From an uncultured Methylomonas sp. (GTDB lineage: Bacteria; Pseudomonadota; Gammaproteobacteria; Methylococcales; Methylomonadaceae), in NCBI GenBank assembly GCA_936941155.1, contig CAKZJE010000109.1, forward strand, positions 56,751-120,750: DNA of 64,000 nucleotides, in the 5' to 3' direction. A program made the translations under genes and the position numbers. The notes under the pieces were generated by a model. The model made no database searches, was not told the DNA's origin, and saw nothing but the letters and a program-made list of their open reading frames with translations. Of the stretch, positions 46,658 to 56,611 are shown in pieces (the stretch's first letter is position 1; every line of letters starts with the position of its first letter).

Positions 46658-47691
46658 TTGTCTTTATCTTTGTGCTTAGCTTTGCCTTTATCTGCACTTT
46701 TTTCTTTGTGTTTCTCTTTAGGCGTTTCTTTGCTTTTCTCTTTGTGTTTGTCGTCTTTGCTATCTTTGCTATCTTTGCTTTTTTCTTTATGACTGTCTTT
46801 ATGGCTCTCTTTGTGATCAGATTTAGACTTATCTTTGTCGTGATCGTGTTCTTTCGCTTTATCTTTGCCTTTATCGGCTTTTTCTTCAGATTTAGCTTTA
46901 TCTTTTTCATGCGGATGTGCTGCTTCAACATGATTGTGCACTGCATGTGCAACATGTCTGTGCCGCGATGAAGGTTGCACCGCTACATCATTTTCAATTT
47001 GCGGTGTTTCTTGTTGCACTTCAGGTGATTTAGTTGCCGTTTTTCCATCTTCTTTGTCTTCCAACACATCCACACCTTTAGGAATGTTGAAGACAAACTC
47101 ATCTGCTTTAAATTGTGGATTTGTATTAACCTCAGAAAAATAAATGCGAGTTAATTGTCCAAAATTATCATTTAGCTCCATACCAGCTAACGAGCCTTCA
47201 TTTAAACCAATCAGTACATATTTAAAATTACTTTCTGGGTTTTTCGGCACTAGCTTTATCCATTGCAAACCTTCGTCATCACCTTGTTTTTCAATGGTAA
47301 ATTCTTTTTCAATTTCCACATCGCCTGTTAATAACAGTGCAGGTGTAGAACCCATTGATTTATCAAGTTTTTTAATCGTGACTTGTTCCAAATCGGCATC
47401 GTAAAACCACACTTTGCCAGCATTAGAAACAATTTCTTGCAAAAAAGGTTTTTGATAATTCCAGCGAAATTTGCCCGGTCTGCTCAGATTAAAAACCCCG
47501 TAGCTCGTTTGTTTTTCTTTGCCTGCTTCATCAAATGCTACTTGTTTAAAATTAGCCGTGAGATTTTTGGTATTGGTTAAAAATGTTTTTAACTGCGCTA
47601 CAGGTTTTTGATCTGCATAAGCAAATGGAATATGCAGCAACCATAAGACTAAGAATATTTTTAAAGATTTTGTGTGTGTCAACATCATCAT
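46654..47691 (-). CDS. lolA: Outer-membrane lipoprotein carrier LolA with long charged C-terminal tail
   Basis: LolA carries lipoproteins through the periplasm to LolB. Residues 1-26 are a signal peptide (SLKIFLVLWLLHIPFAYA). Residues ~27-215 are a normal LolA domain (LTANFKQVAFDEAGKEKQTSYGVF, GKFRWNYQKPFLQEIVSNAGKVWFYDADLEQV). An additional ~125 residues made almost only of Lys, Asp, Glu, His and Ser (KDKSKSDHKESHKDSHKEK and similar) follow. Typical LolA is ~200 residues and lacks such a tail. The reading frame is intact and its overlap with rarA is normal, so the tail is real. Its role is unknown; binding of metals, peptidoglycan or membranes is possible. Confidence 0.93.
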   Translation of the reverse strand: MMMLTHTKSLKIFLVLWLLHIPFAYADQKPVAQLKTFLTNTKNLTANFKQVAFDEAGKEKQTSYGVFNLSRPGKFRWNYQKPFLQEIVSNAGKVWFYDADLEQVTIKKLDKSMGSTPALLLTGDVEIEKEFTIEKQGDDEGLQWIKLVPKNPESNFKYVLIGLNEGSLAGMELNDNFGQLTRIYFSEVNTNPQFKADEFVFNIPKGVDVLEDKEDGKTATKSPEVQQETPQIENDVAVQPSSRHRHVAHAVHNHVEAAHPHEKDKAKSEEKADKGKDKAKEHDHDKDKSKSDHKESHKDSHKEKSKDSKDSKDDKHKEKSKETPKEKHKEKSADKGKAKHKDKDK

Positions 47692-47697
47692 AAGATT

Positions 47698-50070
47698 TTA
47701 GAAAAAGTTATTAAACCAGGTTTTGGGATTGTTAATAGTAGGATTTGTTGGTTCAGCTGGCTCATTCTCAGGAGCAGCTGGTTCTGCATTATTGTCTGGC
47801 ATGTTTTCATCTGGATTCGGTTCACCATCAAGCGATGGCAATTCATCTAGGCTTGGCTCGCTGGCACATGATGAGCTATTCACAGGTTCTGAGCCAATAA
47901 TATAAGGATATTGCCGCGCTCCGGCACAATTAGATTCTGTTAATAAACCATTGCTAGGATCTATCCAAACTTGTTGAACATTTTCTGGCACAACTAAATC
48001 AACTGCTTTATGCGCAATTTCCTTCATTAAGGCAATCCAAATCGGCAATGCGCCATTTGCGCCAGATAACCCCGCTGATTTATTATTATCGCGACCTACC
48101 CAGACCACCGATAAATAGTCGCCACTAAAGCCTGCAAACCAGCTATCTTTCAAGTCATTGCTAGTGCCAGTTTTACCAGCCAAACTCAAACTTCTAGGCA
48201 GTGCATTATACGCGGCTCTAGCTGTACCTTCACTGACAACTTCTTGCAAAATAGTGTTGGTAATATAAGTTGCAGCAGAATCTACACCTTGTTTAGTTTC
48301 AAATGGATAGCGTTGTAAACGTTTACCGTCACCTGCCACCACTTCGCGAATCGCTTTTAACGGTGTGACAAAACCATCACCTGCTAAAGTTTGGTACATT
48401 TGTGTAACTTCTATCGGCGTTAGTGGCAAAGAGCCGAGTAACATAGAGGGCACTAATTCCACATCGCGTGTGATTCCTAAGTTTAACAAAGTGTTAGCGA
48501 CAGATTTTAAGCTGACATCCATGCCGATGCGTACCGTTGCTAAGTTATAGGAATGCGCTAAAGCAGAATGCAAGGGCACTGAGCCATGTTCGCGATGATC
48601 GTAATTTTTAGGCGACCAACCATCGACTTCAATGGCCGTATCTTTCACGAAAGTGCTGGTGGTGTATTTATCAGGATTACTCAAGGCTGTTAAATAAACC
48701 GCAGGTTTGACTAATGACCCAATCGGGCGCAGCGCATCTAAAGCGCGGTTAAATCCCGGCTCAGAAGCATTGCGGCCACCGGCTAACGCCACAATTTCCG
48801 CGCTATCACGGCGTGTGATTAATACCGCTGTTTCCAGATTTTTACTGCGCCGCCCCTTTTCCAGCGCGGCTAATTTTCTCGCTACTGTTTTTTCCAGTGT
48901 ATTTTGGACTTGCGTATCTAACGTGGTGAAAATCTTTAAACCTTCGGTGGTTAAATCTTGATCTTGATATTCAATGTTTAATTGCCGTTTCACTAAATCT
49001 AAAAACGCCGGATAACGATTCATGGAGCGGTGTACGTTGGCAATCACGCCTAAAGGTTCAGCTTTTGCTTCAGTCGCTTGCGCTTCGGTGAGATAACCTT
49101 GCTCGGTCATTTCATCTAGCACCAAATTACGCCGTGCTAACGAGCGATCTGGGTAACGTCGCGGATCATAATAAGAAGGGCCTCGCACCAACGAAACTAA
49201 AGTAGCAATTTGATGCAAAGACAGACTTTTTAGCGGCTGATTAAAATAAAATTCACTGGCTAAACCAAATCCGTTAATGGAATTTGAACCATCTTGCCCT
49301 AAATAAATTTCATTAAAATAGGCTTCCAGAATTTCATCTTTGCTATAGCGCATGTCCAACAACATCGCCATAAAGACTTCGTTGACTTTCCGTTTTAACG
49401 TGCGTTCAGACGTTAAATAAAAGTTTTTCACCAATTGCTGCGTGATGGTGCTGCCGCCTTGCACTAAACCGCCGGCGCGTAAATTGGCTAATACCGCTCT
49501 GGCTAAACCACGCAACGATACACCATGATGATGATAAAAATTGCGGTCTTCCGTTGCCAACAAGCCTTGTTTTAACAACACTGGCGCGTCAGCTAATTTG
49601 ATTAAAATCCGGTCTTCTTTGAGTTTTGGAAAAAAACTGCCAATTTGCACAGGATCCATGCGCACAACGGCGAGTTCTCTTAAATTGTCTATATCAGAAA
49701 TTTTGGTTATTACCGAACCGGAAAAACTAATTTTTAGATGTAAACTCTCTTGTGCACCATCCCAAAAAGTAAAACTACGGGTTTTTAAGGTTATTTGTCG
49801 CCCTTGCGATTGATAAGTGCCTTCTGAAGACAAGGTACTATCATTGCGGTAGTGGAGTTGATCGAGTAAATCTTTGAATTCATTTAAAGTTAATGCGTAA
49901 CCGACATAAATATCTAACGGATTAGCATACACTTTCGCAGGAATATCCCAGCGTTTTCCTTCAAATTTTTTACGGATGTTTTGGTCTAAAAAACCGAGAT
50001 ACACCGCAAATATAGGCACGAAAATAATAATTGCGACTAAAAGCCATCGTTTGAGTTTTTGAAAAAACAT
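47698..50070 (-). CDS. mrcB: Penicillin-binding protein 1B (bifunctional transglycosylase/transpeptidase)
   Basis: Polymerises and cross-links peptidoglycan. The 790-residue protein has one N-terminal membrane helix (WLLVAIIIFVPIFAVYLGF). The glycosyltransferase 51 motifs are TEDRNFYHHHGVSLRGLARA, QGGSTITQQLVKN and KRKVNEVFMAMLLD. The transpeptidase motifs are Ser-Xaa2-Lys in PIGSLVKPAVYL, HSYNLAT and KTGTSND. The last ~60 residues are Pro/Glu/Asn-rich and disordered. It is followed closely by lolA. Confidence 0.95.
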   Translation of the reverse strand: MFFQKLKRWLLVAIIIFVPIFAVYLGFLDQNIRKKFEGKRWDIPAKVYANPLDIYVGYALTLNEFKDLLDQLHYRNDSTLSSEGTYQSQGRQITLKTRSFTFWDGAQESLHLKISFSGSVITKISDIDNLRELAVVRMDPVQIGSFFPKLKEDRILIKLADAPVLLKQGLLATEDRNFYHHHGVSLRGLARAVLANLRAGGLVQGGSTITQQLVKNFYLTSERTLKRKVNEVFMAMLLDMRYSKDEILEAYFNEIYLGQDGSNSINGFGLASEFYFNQPLKSLSLHQIATLVSLVRGPSYYDPRRYPDRSLARRNLVLDEMTEQGYLTEAQATEAKAEPLGVIANVHRSMNRYPAFLDLVKRQLNIEYQDQDLTTEGLKIFTTLDTQVQNTLEKTVARKLAALEKGRRSKNLETAVLITRRDSAEIVALAGGRNASEPGFNRALDALRPIGSLVKPAVYLTALSNPDKYTTSTFVKDTAIEVDGWSPKNYDHREHGSVPLHSALAHSYNLATVRIGMDVSLKSVANTLLNLGITRDVELVPSMLLGSLPLTPIEVTQMYQTLAGDGFVTPLKAIREVVAGDGKRLQRYPFETKQGVDSAATYITNTILQEVVSEGTARAAYNALPRSLSLAGKTGTSNDLKDSWFAGFSGDYLSVVWVGRDNNKSAGLSGANGALPIWIALMKEIAHKAVDLVVPENVQQVWIDPSNGLLTESNCAGARQYPYIIGSEPVNSSSCASEPSLDELPSLDGEPNPDENMPDNNAEPAAPENEPAEPTNPTINNPKTWFNNFF

Positions 50071-50288
50071 ATCTTAAGTTTTTTGTTGGCGGTAAAAATA
50101 ACGTTGATAAGATTATAAGGCATAGAAGACTTTTACATTTTAGAAATTTGGATTGCTGTTTTTAATCGTTGTTCTGAATGTTGCTGTGCTTGTGTACAGA
50201 GGATAGTCGCTGTTGTTTGAGAAACGGCATTTACTTAGAAACACAAGGTTTGTCAAAATAATTAGATGGTATTTTAAGATGTGGTGAA

Positions 50289-50317
50289 AGCATGACCTAT
50301 ATTGCATAGGTCATGCT
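50289..50317 (-). terminator. Hairpin downstream of lon (possible terminator)
   Basis: A perfect 12-bp stem (AGCATGACCTAT / ATAGGTCATGCT) with a 5-base loop, 32 bases past the lon stop. The T-tract on the minus strand is weak, so termination may be partial. Confidence 0.55.
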
Positions 50318-50348
50318 AAAACTGAAATTTCAATGCTTAATGCGAGAT

Positions 50349-52757
50349 TTAATGCGCAACCAAATTGGTTTTAATCTCTTTGCTGGAAAGATCTTTGCCG
50401 CTGGTTTCCACTACGGAAGTCATCGGAGTGGGCGAATATTGCAACGCCAACTCTAACACCTCATCTATCCACGATACGCAGCGAATTTCTAAATGATTTT
50501 TGATATTTTCAGGAATTTCAGCCAAATCTTTTTCATTATCGGCTGGAATTAACACTTTAGTGATACCGCCGCGATGCGCTGCTAAAAGCTTTTCTTTCAA
50601 TCCGCCAATCGGTAACACTTCACCGCGTAAAGTAATTTCACCTGTCATCGCAACATTGGCGCGTACTGGAATTTTCGTCAAAGCAGACACAATCGCAGTA
50701 CACATGCCAATCCCCGCGCTAGGGCCATCTTTGGGCGTTGCCCCTTCAGGAACGTGAATGTGAATGTCGGTATTTTGAAACACGCTGTTATCAATGCCCA
50801 AAACACTGGCGCGACTTCTCACCACCGTCATTGCAGCTTCAATCGACTCTTTCATCACTTCGCCCAATTTGCCTGTCGCAGATTGTTTGCCTTTGCCCGG
50901 CATTACCGCAGTTTCGATGGTTAATAATTCACCACCCACTTCTGTCCACGCTAAGCCTGTGACTTGTCCAATTTGATCTTTTTCTTCTGCGCAACCGTAA
51001 TCAAAACGTCTTACGCCTAAATAATTGTTTAAATTTTCCGCGCTAACATACACTTTGCTATCACTTGGATTTAACAATAACTCTTTCACTACTTTGCGAC
51101 AAATTTTAGAAATATCACGTTCTAAATTTCGCACGCCGGCTTCACGAGTGTAATAACGGATAATATCGCGTACTGCGTCTTCTGAAATTTCAATTTCACC
51201 TTCTTTTAAGCCATTGTTTTTAATTTGTTTTGGAATTAAAAACCGCAAGGCGATATTGATTTTTTCATCTTCGGTGTAACCTGCCAGGCGAATCACTTCC
51301 ATTCTATCCAGCAGTGCGTGCGGAATATTCATGGTATTAGCTGTAGCAACAAACATTACATCCGATAAATCAAAATCCACTTCCAGATAATGATCTGCAA
51401 ATGTATGATTTTGTTCAGGATCTAACACTTCCAATAATGCAGAAGCCGGATCGCCACGAAAATCCTGTGCCATTTTGTCAATTTCATCAAGCAAAAACAT
51501 GGGGTTTTTCACTTTTACTTTTGACAAATTTTGCAAAATTTTGCCGGGCATTGAGCCAATATAAGTGCGTCGGTGTCCGCGAATTTCTGCTTCATCCCGC
51601 ACCCCGCCTAATGCCATCCGCACATAACTGCGGTTAGTGGCTCTAGCGATGGATTGCCCTAACGAAGTTTTGCCCACCCCTGGAGGCCCTACTAAACATA
51701 AAATAGGCCCTTTCAGTTGTTTTACACGTTGCTGCACGGCGAGATATTCCAAAATCCGCTCTTTCACTTTTTCTAAGCCGTAATGTTCGGTTTCTAAAAC
51801 TTCTTCAGCAATTTTTAAATCATGGCGAACTTTGGTTTTTTTCTTCCAAGGAATGCTAATCATCCATTCAATATAATTGCGCACAACGGTGGCTTCCGCC
51901 GACATCGCTGGCATGAGTTTTAGCTTTTTCAATTCTGCATCAGCTTTGGCTTTCGCTTCTTTTGACATCCCTGCTTTAGCGATTTTTTTCTCTAATTCTT
52001 CCAATTCATTGGTCACATCTTCCATTTCGCCCAATTCTTTCTGAATCGCTTTCATTTGCTCATTCAGATAATATTCCTTTTGGTTTTTTTCCATTTGCTG
52101 TTTCACGCGCACGCGAATTTTCTTTTCAATTTCAAGCAGTTCTTTTTCGCCTTCCATGAGCGTCATTAAACTTTCTAGGCGTGTTATCACATCGCCCATT
52201 TCCAGAATTTTCTGTTTTTCTTCTACTTTTAAAGTCATGTGCGCAGCAATTGTGTCTGCCAAACGACCGGGATCATCCATTCCCACTAAAGAATTTAACA
52301 CTTCCGGTGGAATTTTATTATTCAGCTTAACGTATTGGTCAAATGAATTAATAATGGTGCGTTGTAATACGTCTAATTCCTCATCTGCCAGTGTAATCAC
52401 TTCATTGATTTTACTCACCAAAGCACAAAAATAACCGTCAACTTCTTGATAATGGGTGATTTGGCAGCGTTCTTTGCCTTCAACTAATACTTTCACCGTG
52501 CCATCTGGCAGTTTGAGTAATTGCAAAATGGTGGCTAATGTTCCTATTTGATAGATGTCTGCAAAATCGGGATCATCAACGGTGGCTTCTTTTTGCGCTA
52601 CTAATAAAATTTGTTTATTTTCCTTAATTGCAGCATCCAATGCTTCAATAGAGCGACCGCGCCCGACAAATAAAGGAATCACCATGTTCGGATAAACCAC
52701 TACATCGCGTAGTGGCAACACCGGAATTAGATTGGAATTTTGTGTTATATCAGTCAT
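50349..52757 (-). CDS. lon: Lon protease (ATP-dependent endopeptidase La)
   Basis: Degrades misfolded and regulatory proteins. The 802-residue protein has the N-terminal substrate domain ([20 protein letters not shown]), AAA+ Walker [14 protein letters not shown] and Walker [10 protein letters not shown], and the Ser-Lys protease dyad: Ser in [11 protein letters not shown] and Lys in [15 protein letters not shown]. The length is typical. It stands alone, with intergenic gaps of over 200 bases on either side. No clear heat-shock promoter was identified. Confidence 0.97.
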   Translation of the reverse strand: MTDITQNSNLIPVLPLRDVVVYPNMVIPLFVGRGRSIEALDAAIKENKQILLVAQKEATVDDPDFADIYQIGTLATILQLLKLPDGTVKVLVEGKERCQITHYQEVDGYFCALVSKINEVITLADEELDVLQRTIINSFDQYVKLNNKIPPEVLNSLVGMDDPGRLADTIAAHMTLKVEEKQKILEMGDVITRLESLMTLMEGEKELLEIEKKIRVRVKQQMEKNQKEYYLNEQMKAIQKELGEMEDVTNELEELEKKIAKAGMSKEAKAKADAELKKLKLMPAMSAEATVVRNYIEWMISIPWKKKTKVRHDLKIAEEVLETEHYGLEKVKERILEYLAVQQRVKQLKGPILCLVGPPGVGKTSLGQSIARATNRSYVRMALGGVRDEAEIRGHRRTYIGSMPGKILQNLSKVKVKNPMFLLDEIDKMAQDFRGDPASALLEVLDPEQNHTFADHYLEVDFDLSDVMFVATANTMNIPHALLDRMEVIRLAGYTEDEKINIALRFLIPKQIKNNGLKEGEIEISEDAVRDIIRYYTREAGVRNLERDISKICRKVVKELLLNPSDSKVYVSAENLNNYLGVRRFDYGCAEEKDQIGQVTGLAWTEVGGELLTIETAVMPGKGKQSATGKLGEVMKESIEAAMTVVRSRASVLGIDNSVFQNTDIHIHVPEGATPKDGPSAGIGMCTAIVSALTKIPVRANVAMTGEITLRGEVLPIGGLKEKLLAAHRGGITKVLIPADNEKDLAEIPENIKNHLEIRCVSWIDEVLELALQYSPTPMTSVVETSGKDLSSKEIKTNLVAH

Positions 52758-52987
52758 TTTTCGTTTCCCTAAACAGACATTTAAACTATATTCTACAATA
52801 AATAGCTAATATGGTGATAAGCACCAGAAATAGCAAGCTTTTGCTCAGGATTTGCTGCAAAAAAGATAAAAAAAGCGGTTTTTCAGCGATTTTTTGTCTT
52901 TTTGAGATTGCTGTCCCTTGCATAAAAACGCGATAGCAAACTTATCTGTATCAGTTTGCAAGCAGGTTTTGCATCCAGAAAACTTTT

Positions 52988-53365
52988 TTACCGTAAAACA
53001 ATCCGTAATACTGCCAAAATACTGGCTAATCCCAGCCCGAAAAAGCTGATTTTAACCATCCAAATTGTTGCAATTTTTTGCCAATGCGTATGCACATAAT
53101 CTTCAATCACCACCTGAAGCCCTAAGGCGGCATGGTAAAAAACAGCCATTAACCAAGCAATTGCGCATAAACTGTTCAAAGGCTCTGTCAACCAAGCCGA
53201 AATTTGTTCATGTGAGGCTGCGGTTAGTTGTTTGGTATACGCAATTAACCAAAATGACAATGGAATCAATAGAATAGAGCTAATACGCTGCATCCACCAA
53301 TGCGCCGTGCCATTATGCGCTGCACCTAAACCGCGTACTTTTGCCAGTGGGGTTTTGTAATCCAT
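52988..53365 (-). CDS. sdhD: Succinate dehydrogenase membrane anchor subunit D
   Basis: The 125-residue protein has three transmembrane helices and the family features GAAHNGTAHWWMQRISSILLIPL, with Arg and Ser of the quinone site, and YHAALGLQVVIEDYVH, with the heme-side His. It follows sdhC by 12 bases. The flavoprotein and iron-sulfur genes sdhA and sdhB do not follow; after a 230-base gap comes lon. Confidence 0.9.
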   Translation of the reverse strand: MDYKTPLAKVRGLGAAHNGTAHWWMQRISSILLIPLSFWLIAYTKQLTAASHEQISAWLTEPLNSLCAIAWLMAVFYHAALGLQVVIEDYVHTHWQKIATIWMVKISFFGLGLASILAVLRIVLR

Positions 53366-53377
53366 TTTCCTCTCCTA

Positions 53378-53758
53378 TCAAAAAAGAAACGCGCCTAACG
53401 TCAATGTGAGCGAAGCTGCTAATTCAATAGCCGCATTTTTATTCATTTGCGCTTTGTCAAAGCTTAAGCCTACATCCCAAATTAAGTGTCGAATGCCGTG
53501 ACACAGATGAAAAAACAGTGCGTAAATAAATAACCACAAACTCAGTTGTCCGACTGGATGATTTAACAAATTTTGTAAGTTCAGATACGATTCAATTCCA
53601 GCGGCAATCGCAAAAAAACTGTAGGCAAAAAATAACAGACCAAATGCCAAAGCAACACCGGTAATGCGATGCGTAATGGAAATAATCCCAGTCAATGGGA
53701 GTTTATAAACTTGCAAATGCGGGGAGAGCGGGCGATTGGAGGCTGACATAGTGTTCAC
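53378..53758 (-). CDS. sdhC: Succinate dehydrogenase cytochrome b556 subunit C
   Basis: The protein (up to 126 residues; the ATG at 53749 is an alternative to the GTG at 53758) has RPLSPHLQVYKLPLTGIIS followed by ITHRITGVALA, with quinone-site Ser and Arg, and the heme ligand His in HLCHGIRHLIWDVG. Three membrane helices. With SdhD it anchors SdhAB and reduces quinone. The sdhAB genes are not in the window. Confidence 0.93.
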   Translation of the reverse strand: MNTMSASNRPLSPHLQVYKLPLTGIISITHRITGVALAFGLLFFAYSFFAIAAGIESYLNLQNLLNHPVGQLSLWLFIYALFFHLCHGIRHLIWDVGLSFDKAQMNKNAAIELAASLTLTLGAFLF

Positions 53759-53875
53759 GGGTTAGTTAGAGCAGGTCTGATAATACCGCGTGAATGCAGC
53801 TTTATTCAATAGTCGTGTTTTTTGGTAGGAATTTAAGAGGTTTTTAGCTGCTAGATTTGCAGCTGTAAATGAAAC

Positions 53876-53915
53876 TATCAACCGCAAACAAAATTGTGTT
53901 CGATTGCGGTTGATA
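53876..53915 (-). terminator. Hairpin/terminator downstream of hinT
   Basis: A 12-bp stem (TATCAACCGCAA / TTGCGGTTGATA) with a 16-base loop, 20 bases past the hinT stop. The following T-tract on the minus strand is interrupted (GTTTCATTT). Confidence 0.55.
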
Positions 53916-53935
53916 TAAAAAAGGTGTGGTAATAG

Positions 53936-54274
53936 TTAGCCGGGCGGCCAGTGCATTTGTCGTCCACCTAACAGATGCAAATGCAGATGATACACTTCTT
54001 GTCCGCCGTGTTTATTGCAATTAATTACGGTGCGATAACCATCATCGGCTAGGTTTTCTTGTTGAGCGATGATTGTTACTGCTTGCAATAGTTTTCCTGC
54101 CAAATCAACATCATGCAAATCATTTAAGGTGGCGACATGGGCTTTTGGAATCACCAAAATATGCACCGGTGCTTGCGGATGAATATCTCTGAAAGCTAGA
54201 ACGCTGTCATTTTCAAACACCACATCAGGCTTAATTTCACCTTTTGCCATTTTGCAAAATAAACAATTATCCAT
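53936..54274 (-). CDS. hinT: HIT family purine nucleoside phosphoramidase
   Basis: The 112-residue protein has the histidine triad YHLHLHLLGGRQMHWPPG, the CLFCKMAKGEIKPDVVFEND start with a zinc-type Cys pair, and HPQAPVHILVIPKAH. It hydrolyses adenosine phosphoramidates in the cytoplasm. It starts 14 bases after ybaB, in the position where recR usually follows dnaX-ybaB. Confidence 0.92.
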   Translation of the reverse strand: MDNCLFCKMAKGEIKPDVVFENDSVLAFRDIHPQAPVHILVIPKAHVATLNDLHDVDLAGKLLQAVTIIAQQENLADDGYRTVINCNKHGGQEVYHLHLHLLGGRQMHWPPG

Positions 54275-54288
54275 CGCAATTCCCCTGA

Positions 54289-54612
54289 TTAGAATGGCAT
54301 TTGAAAACCCGGAGGGAGCGGAATACCTGCGGTGACGCTTGCCATTTTTTCTTTTTTGAGTTTAGAAACTTTGTGTACTGCATCGTTAATCGCTGCGGCA
54401 ACTAAATCTTCTAGCATGTCGCGATCGTCTCCAACTAAAGAATCATCAATCGTCACTTTGCGCACTTCGCGTTTGCCAGTCATTAAAATTTTAACTAAGC
54501 CGCCGCCCGATTCGCCTAATACTTCAAGTGCTGCGATTTCATCTTGGGCTTTTTTTACATTTTCTTGCATTTTTTGAGCTTGCTGCATCAGCCCGCCTAA
54601 AGCATTTTTCAT
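54289..54612 (-). CDS. ybaB: YbaB/EbfC nucleoid-associated protein
   Basis: The 107-residue protein binds DNA as a dimer and has the family sequence [52 protein letters not shown] and [22 protein letters not shown] take the ATG at 54612, which has CTGGAG just upstream, rather than the start at 54633, which would fall inside the palindromic repeat. Adjacent to dnaX as usual. Confidence 0.95.
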   Translation of the reverse strand: MKNALGGLMQQAQKMQENVKKAQDEIAALEVLGESGGGLVKILMTGKREVRKVTIDDSLVGDDRDMLEDLVAAAINDAVHKVSKLKKEKMASVTAGIPLPPGFQMPF

Positions 54613-54622
54613 TTTTTTCTCC

Positions 54623-54655
54623 AGACTTCTCAAGTTTTAAAAAACTGACAGGTCT
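54623..54655. repeat. Diverged copy of the 33-nt palindromic element, between dnaX and ybaB
   Basis: Same length and layout as the element in aroE (29875-29907): AGAC...GTTTTAAAAA...AGGTCT. It has several arm mismatches. It lies in the 52-base gap after dnaX. Confidence 0.75.
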
Positions 54656-54664
54656 TCATAGTTG

Positions 54665-56305
54665 TTACAAAGGTTTTATCGTACCCGGTTCTATCCGAGC
54701 ATTAAAATTTTCTTTAAAAGCAATCACATTCGGGTCAGCATTAATAGCATCGACGGCATTTTGTTGTTTGTCATCACGTTCTTGCTGTTGTTGGATTGCT
54801 GGCGTGGTATGAGAGCTTTTTTGAGCTTTAATTGTCAATTTTAACGCAGGATTACGCACATAGTTTTGCAACGCTGCTTGCAAATTCTCTTTGGTTTTGC
54901 TGCCACTCACTGTGTAAGTTGGGTCAACTAATAACGTACATTGCTGATTATCAATGCTTTCTAGCACGCAATTATTGGCTAATTGTTTTGTGAGTGCTGA
55001 TAAATTCATTGCCGCAATCATTTGTCCCCATTGCGAAGTGACAACAGGTGCTGAGGTAGGCTGTTGATAAACAGGCGCGGCAGGAATAGGAGCTGCTTGC
55101 GGTTGTGGAATATGCGTAGGTGGCGAATTGACAGCTCTTGCAGGAGTCGGCACGGCATGAGAAATCGGTGCAGTTCTGGGTTGCACGGCGTGTTGTGGCA
55201 TTGCTGAGGTTTGGTTTTCAGCGCGAAGCGGTCTAAAAGTCAACATTCGCAGCATTAACATTTCAAATCCGGTGCGTGGGTCGGGGGCTAAATCAAAATC
55301 TTTTTGTCCAACCAAACCAATTTGGTAATAAAGCTGTACGTCTTCCGCTGGAATCAGCGCGGCAAGATCTGCCAGCAACGCGGCATCAAATTCTTGGTCA
55401 AGGTAATCAGGTAGTGTTTGCAATAATGCGACCCGATGCAAAACTCGCAACATTTGCTGCAATACATCGCCAAAATCTGGAGTTAGTTCGGCAATTTCGG
55501 CAATGGTTGCTAAAATCGCTTTGCCGTCGTGTTGTGCCAAACTGCGTAATAAATCATCCACAGGTTGTTGCGCCACTGTGCCTAGCATCGCACTCACATC
55601 AACTTGATTTACGCGCCCTTGTCCATAAGCAATCGCTTGGTCAACTAAACTCAAGCCATCACGCATACTGCCATCAGCGGCGCGAGCGAGCAAAGCTAAG
55701 GCTTCTTGATCAAATTCAATTTGTTCTTGTTGCAAAATAAAAGTCATTTGCTGTCTGATTTGCTCAGGCAACAAGCGTTTTAAATTAAATTGCAAACAGC
55801 GCGATAAAACAGTGATGGGGATTTTGTGGGGATCAGTGGTCGCTAACAGAAACTTAACGTGTTCTGGAGGTTCTTCGAGGGTTTTTAACAAGGCATTAAA
55901 ACTATGCCCTGAGAGCATGTGTACTTCGTCAATCAGATAGACTTTGTACTTGCCTTGATTCGGTGCATATTGGGCGTTGTCGAGTAAATCGCGGGTATCT
56001 TCAACTTTGGTGCGTGATGCCGCGTCAACTTCAATTAAGTCCATAAAGCGACCGCTATCGAAATCACGGCAAACTGCACATTGACCACAGGGATTATAAT
56101 CTTGCAGATTTAGGCAGTTAATTGCTTTAGCTAAAATGCGGGCTATTGTGGTTTTGCCACAGCCGCGTGTGCCAGTAAATAGATAAGCGTGATGCAATCG
56201 CTGATGCTGCAAAGCGTTAATAAGCGATTTGGAGACATGTTCCTGACCGACAAGCTGGGAAAAGTTTTGTGGTCGCCATTTTCTGGCAAGAACCTGATAA
56301 GCCAT
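54665..56305 (-). CDS. dnaX: DNA polymerase III subunits gamma and tau
   Basis: Clamp-loader ATPase. I start at the ATG at 56305 (MAYQVLARKWRPQNFSQLVG), giving 546 residues; a longer frame would run into the SRP RNA gene. Walker A is GTRGCGKTTIARILAK, the zinc cysteines are in YNPCGQCAVCRDF, the DExx box is YLIDEVHMLS and sensor 1 is LLATTDPHKIPITVLSRC. After residue ~370 comes a Pro/Ala/Gln-rich linker and a short tau-type C-terminus. I saw no clear A-AAA-AAG slip site, so a separate gamma form is not supported. Confidence 0.95.
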   Translation of the reverse strand: MAYQVLARKWRPQNFSQLVGQEHVSKSLINALQHQRLHHAYLFTGTRGCGKTTIARILAKAINCLNLQDYNPCGQCAVCRDFDSGRFMDLIEVDAASRTKVEDTRDLLDNAQYAPNQGKYKVYLIDEVHMLSGHSFNALLKTLEEPPEHVKFLLATTDPHKIPITVLSRCLQFNLKRLLPEQIRQQMTFILQQEQIEFDQEALALLARAADGSMRDGLSLVDQAIAYGQGRVNQVDVSAMLGTVAQQPVDDLLRSLAQHDGKAILATIAEIAELTPDFGDVLQQMLRVLHRVALLQTLPDYLDQEFDAALLADLAALIPAEDVQLYYQIGLVGQKDFDLAPDPRTGFEMLMLRMLTFRPLRAENQTSAMPQHAVQPRTAPISHAVPTPARAVNSPPTHIPQPQAAPIPAAPVYQQPTSAPVVTSQWGQMIAAMNLSALTKQLANNCVLESIDNQQCTLLVDPTYTVSGSKTKENLQAALQNYVRNPALKLTIKAQKSSHTTPAIQQQQERDDKQQNAVDAINADPNVIAFKENFNARIEPGTIKPL

Positions 56306-56335
56306 TAGAGACTCGAAGGAAATAACACGATGGGT

Positions 56336-56445
56336 GGTAACTACGCCAGCTGCATCCCGGCACACGAATCTGCTGTTACCGTTGCTCCCTTCCGGACCTG
56401 GCGGGGTTCACAGCGTATCGTTGCGAGAGAACCGACGCAGTCACC
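56336..56445 (-). ncRNA. ffs: Signal recognition particle 4.5S RNA
   Basis: On the minus strand this segment contains the conserved SRP apical loop GTCCGGAAGGGAGCAAC and the matching strand GTGTGCCGGGATGCAGC. The ends (GGTGACTGCG and GCGTAGTTACC) pair to close the ~110-nt hairpin. The GGAA tetraloop and the asymmetric internal loop that binds Ffh are present. It is immediately upstream of dnaX, as in other gammaproteobacteria. Confidence 0.93.
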
Positions 56446-56611
56446 ATAAAATTCTCAGCAATCACTGCTGAAAGTCCGTGCATTATCTACCATTTTGGAT
56501 TTCAAAGCAAGTTTAACGCCAAAATTAAACTTTAAAAGCTAATCTTTTTCACATAATTAGAATAAGTTTCACTCAATAAACAATTACTTAAAGAGTATCT
56601 TTTTTTGTCGC

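Noticed and set aside
54665..56305. Programmed frameshift in dnaX producing a gamma subunit
   Set aside because: No A-AAA-AAG heptamer with a following hairpin was found in the expected region.
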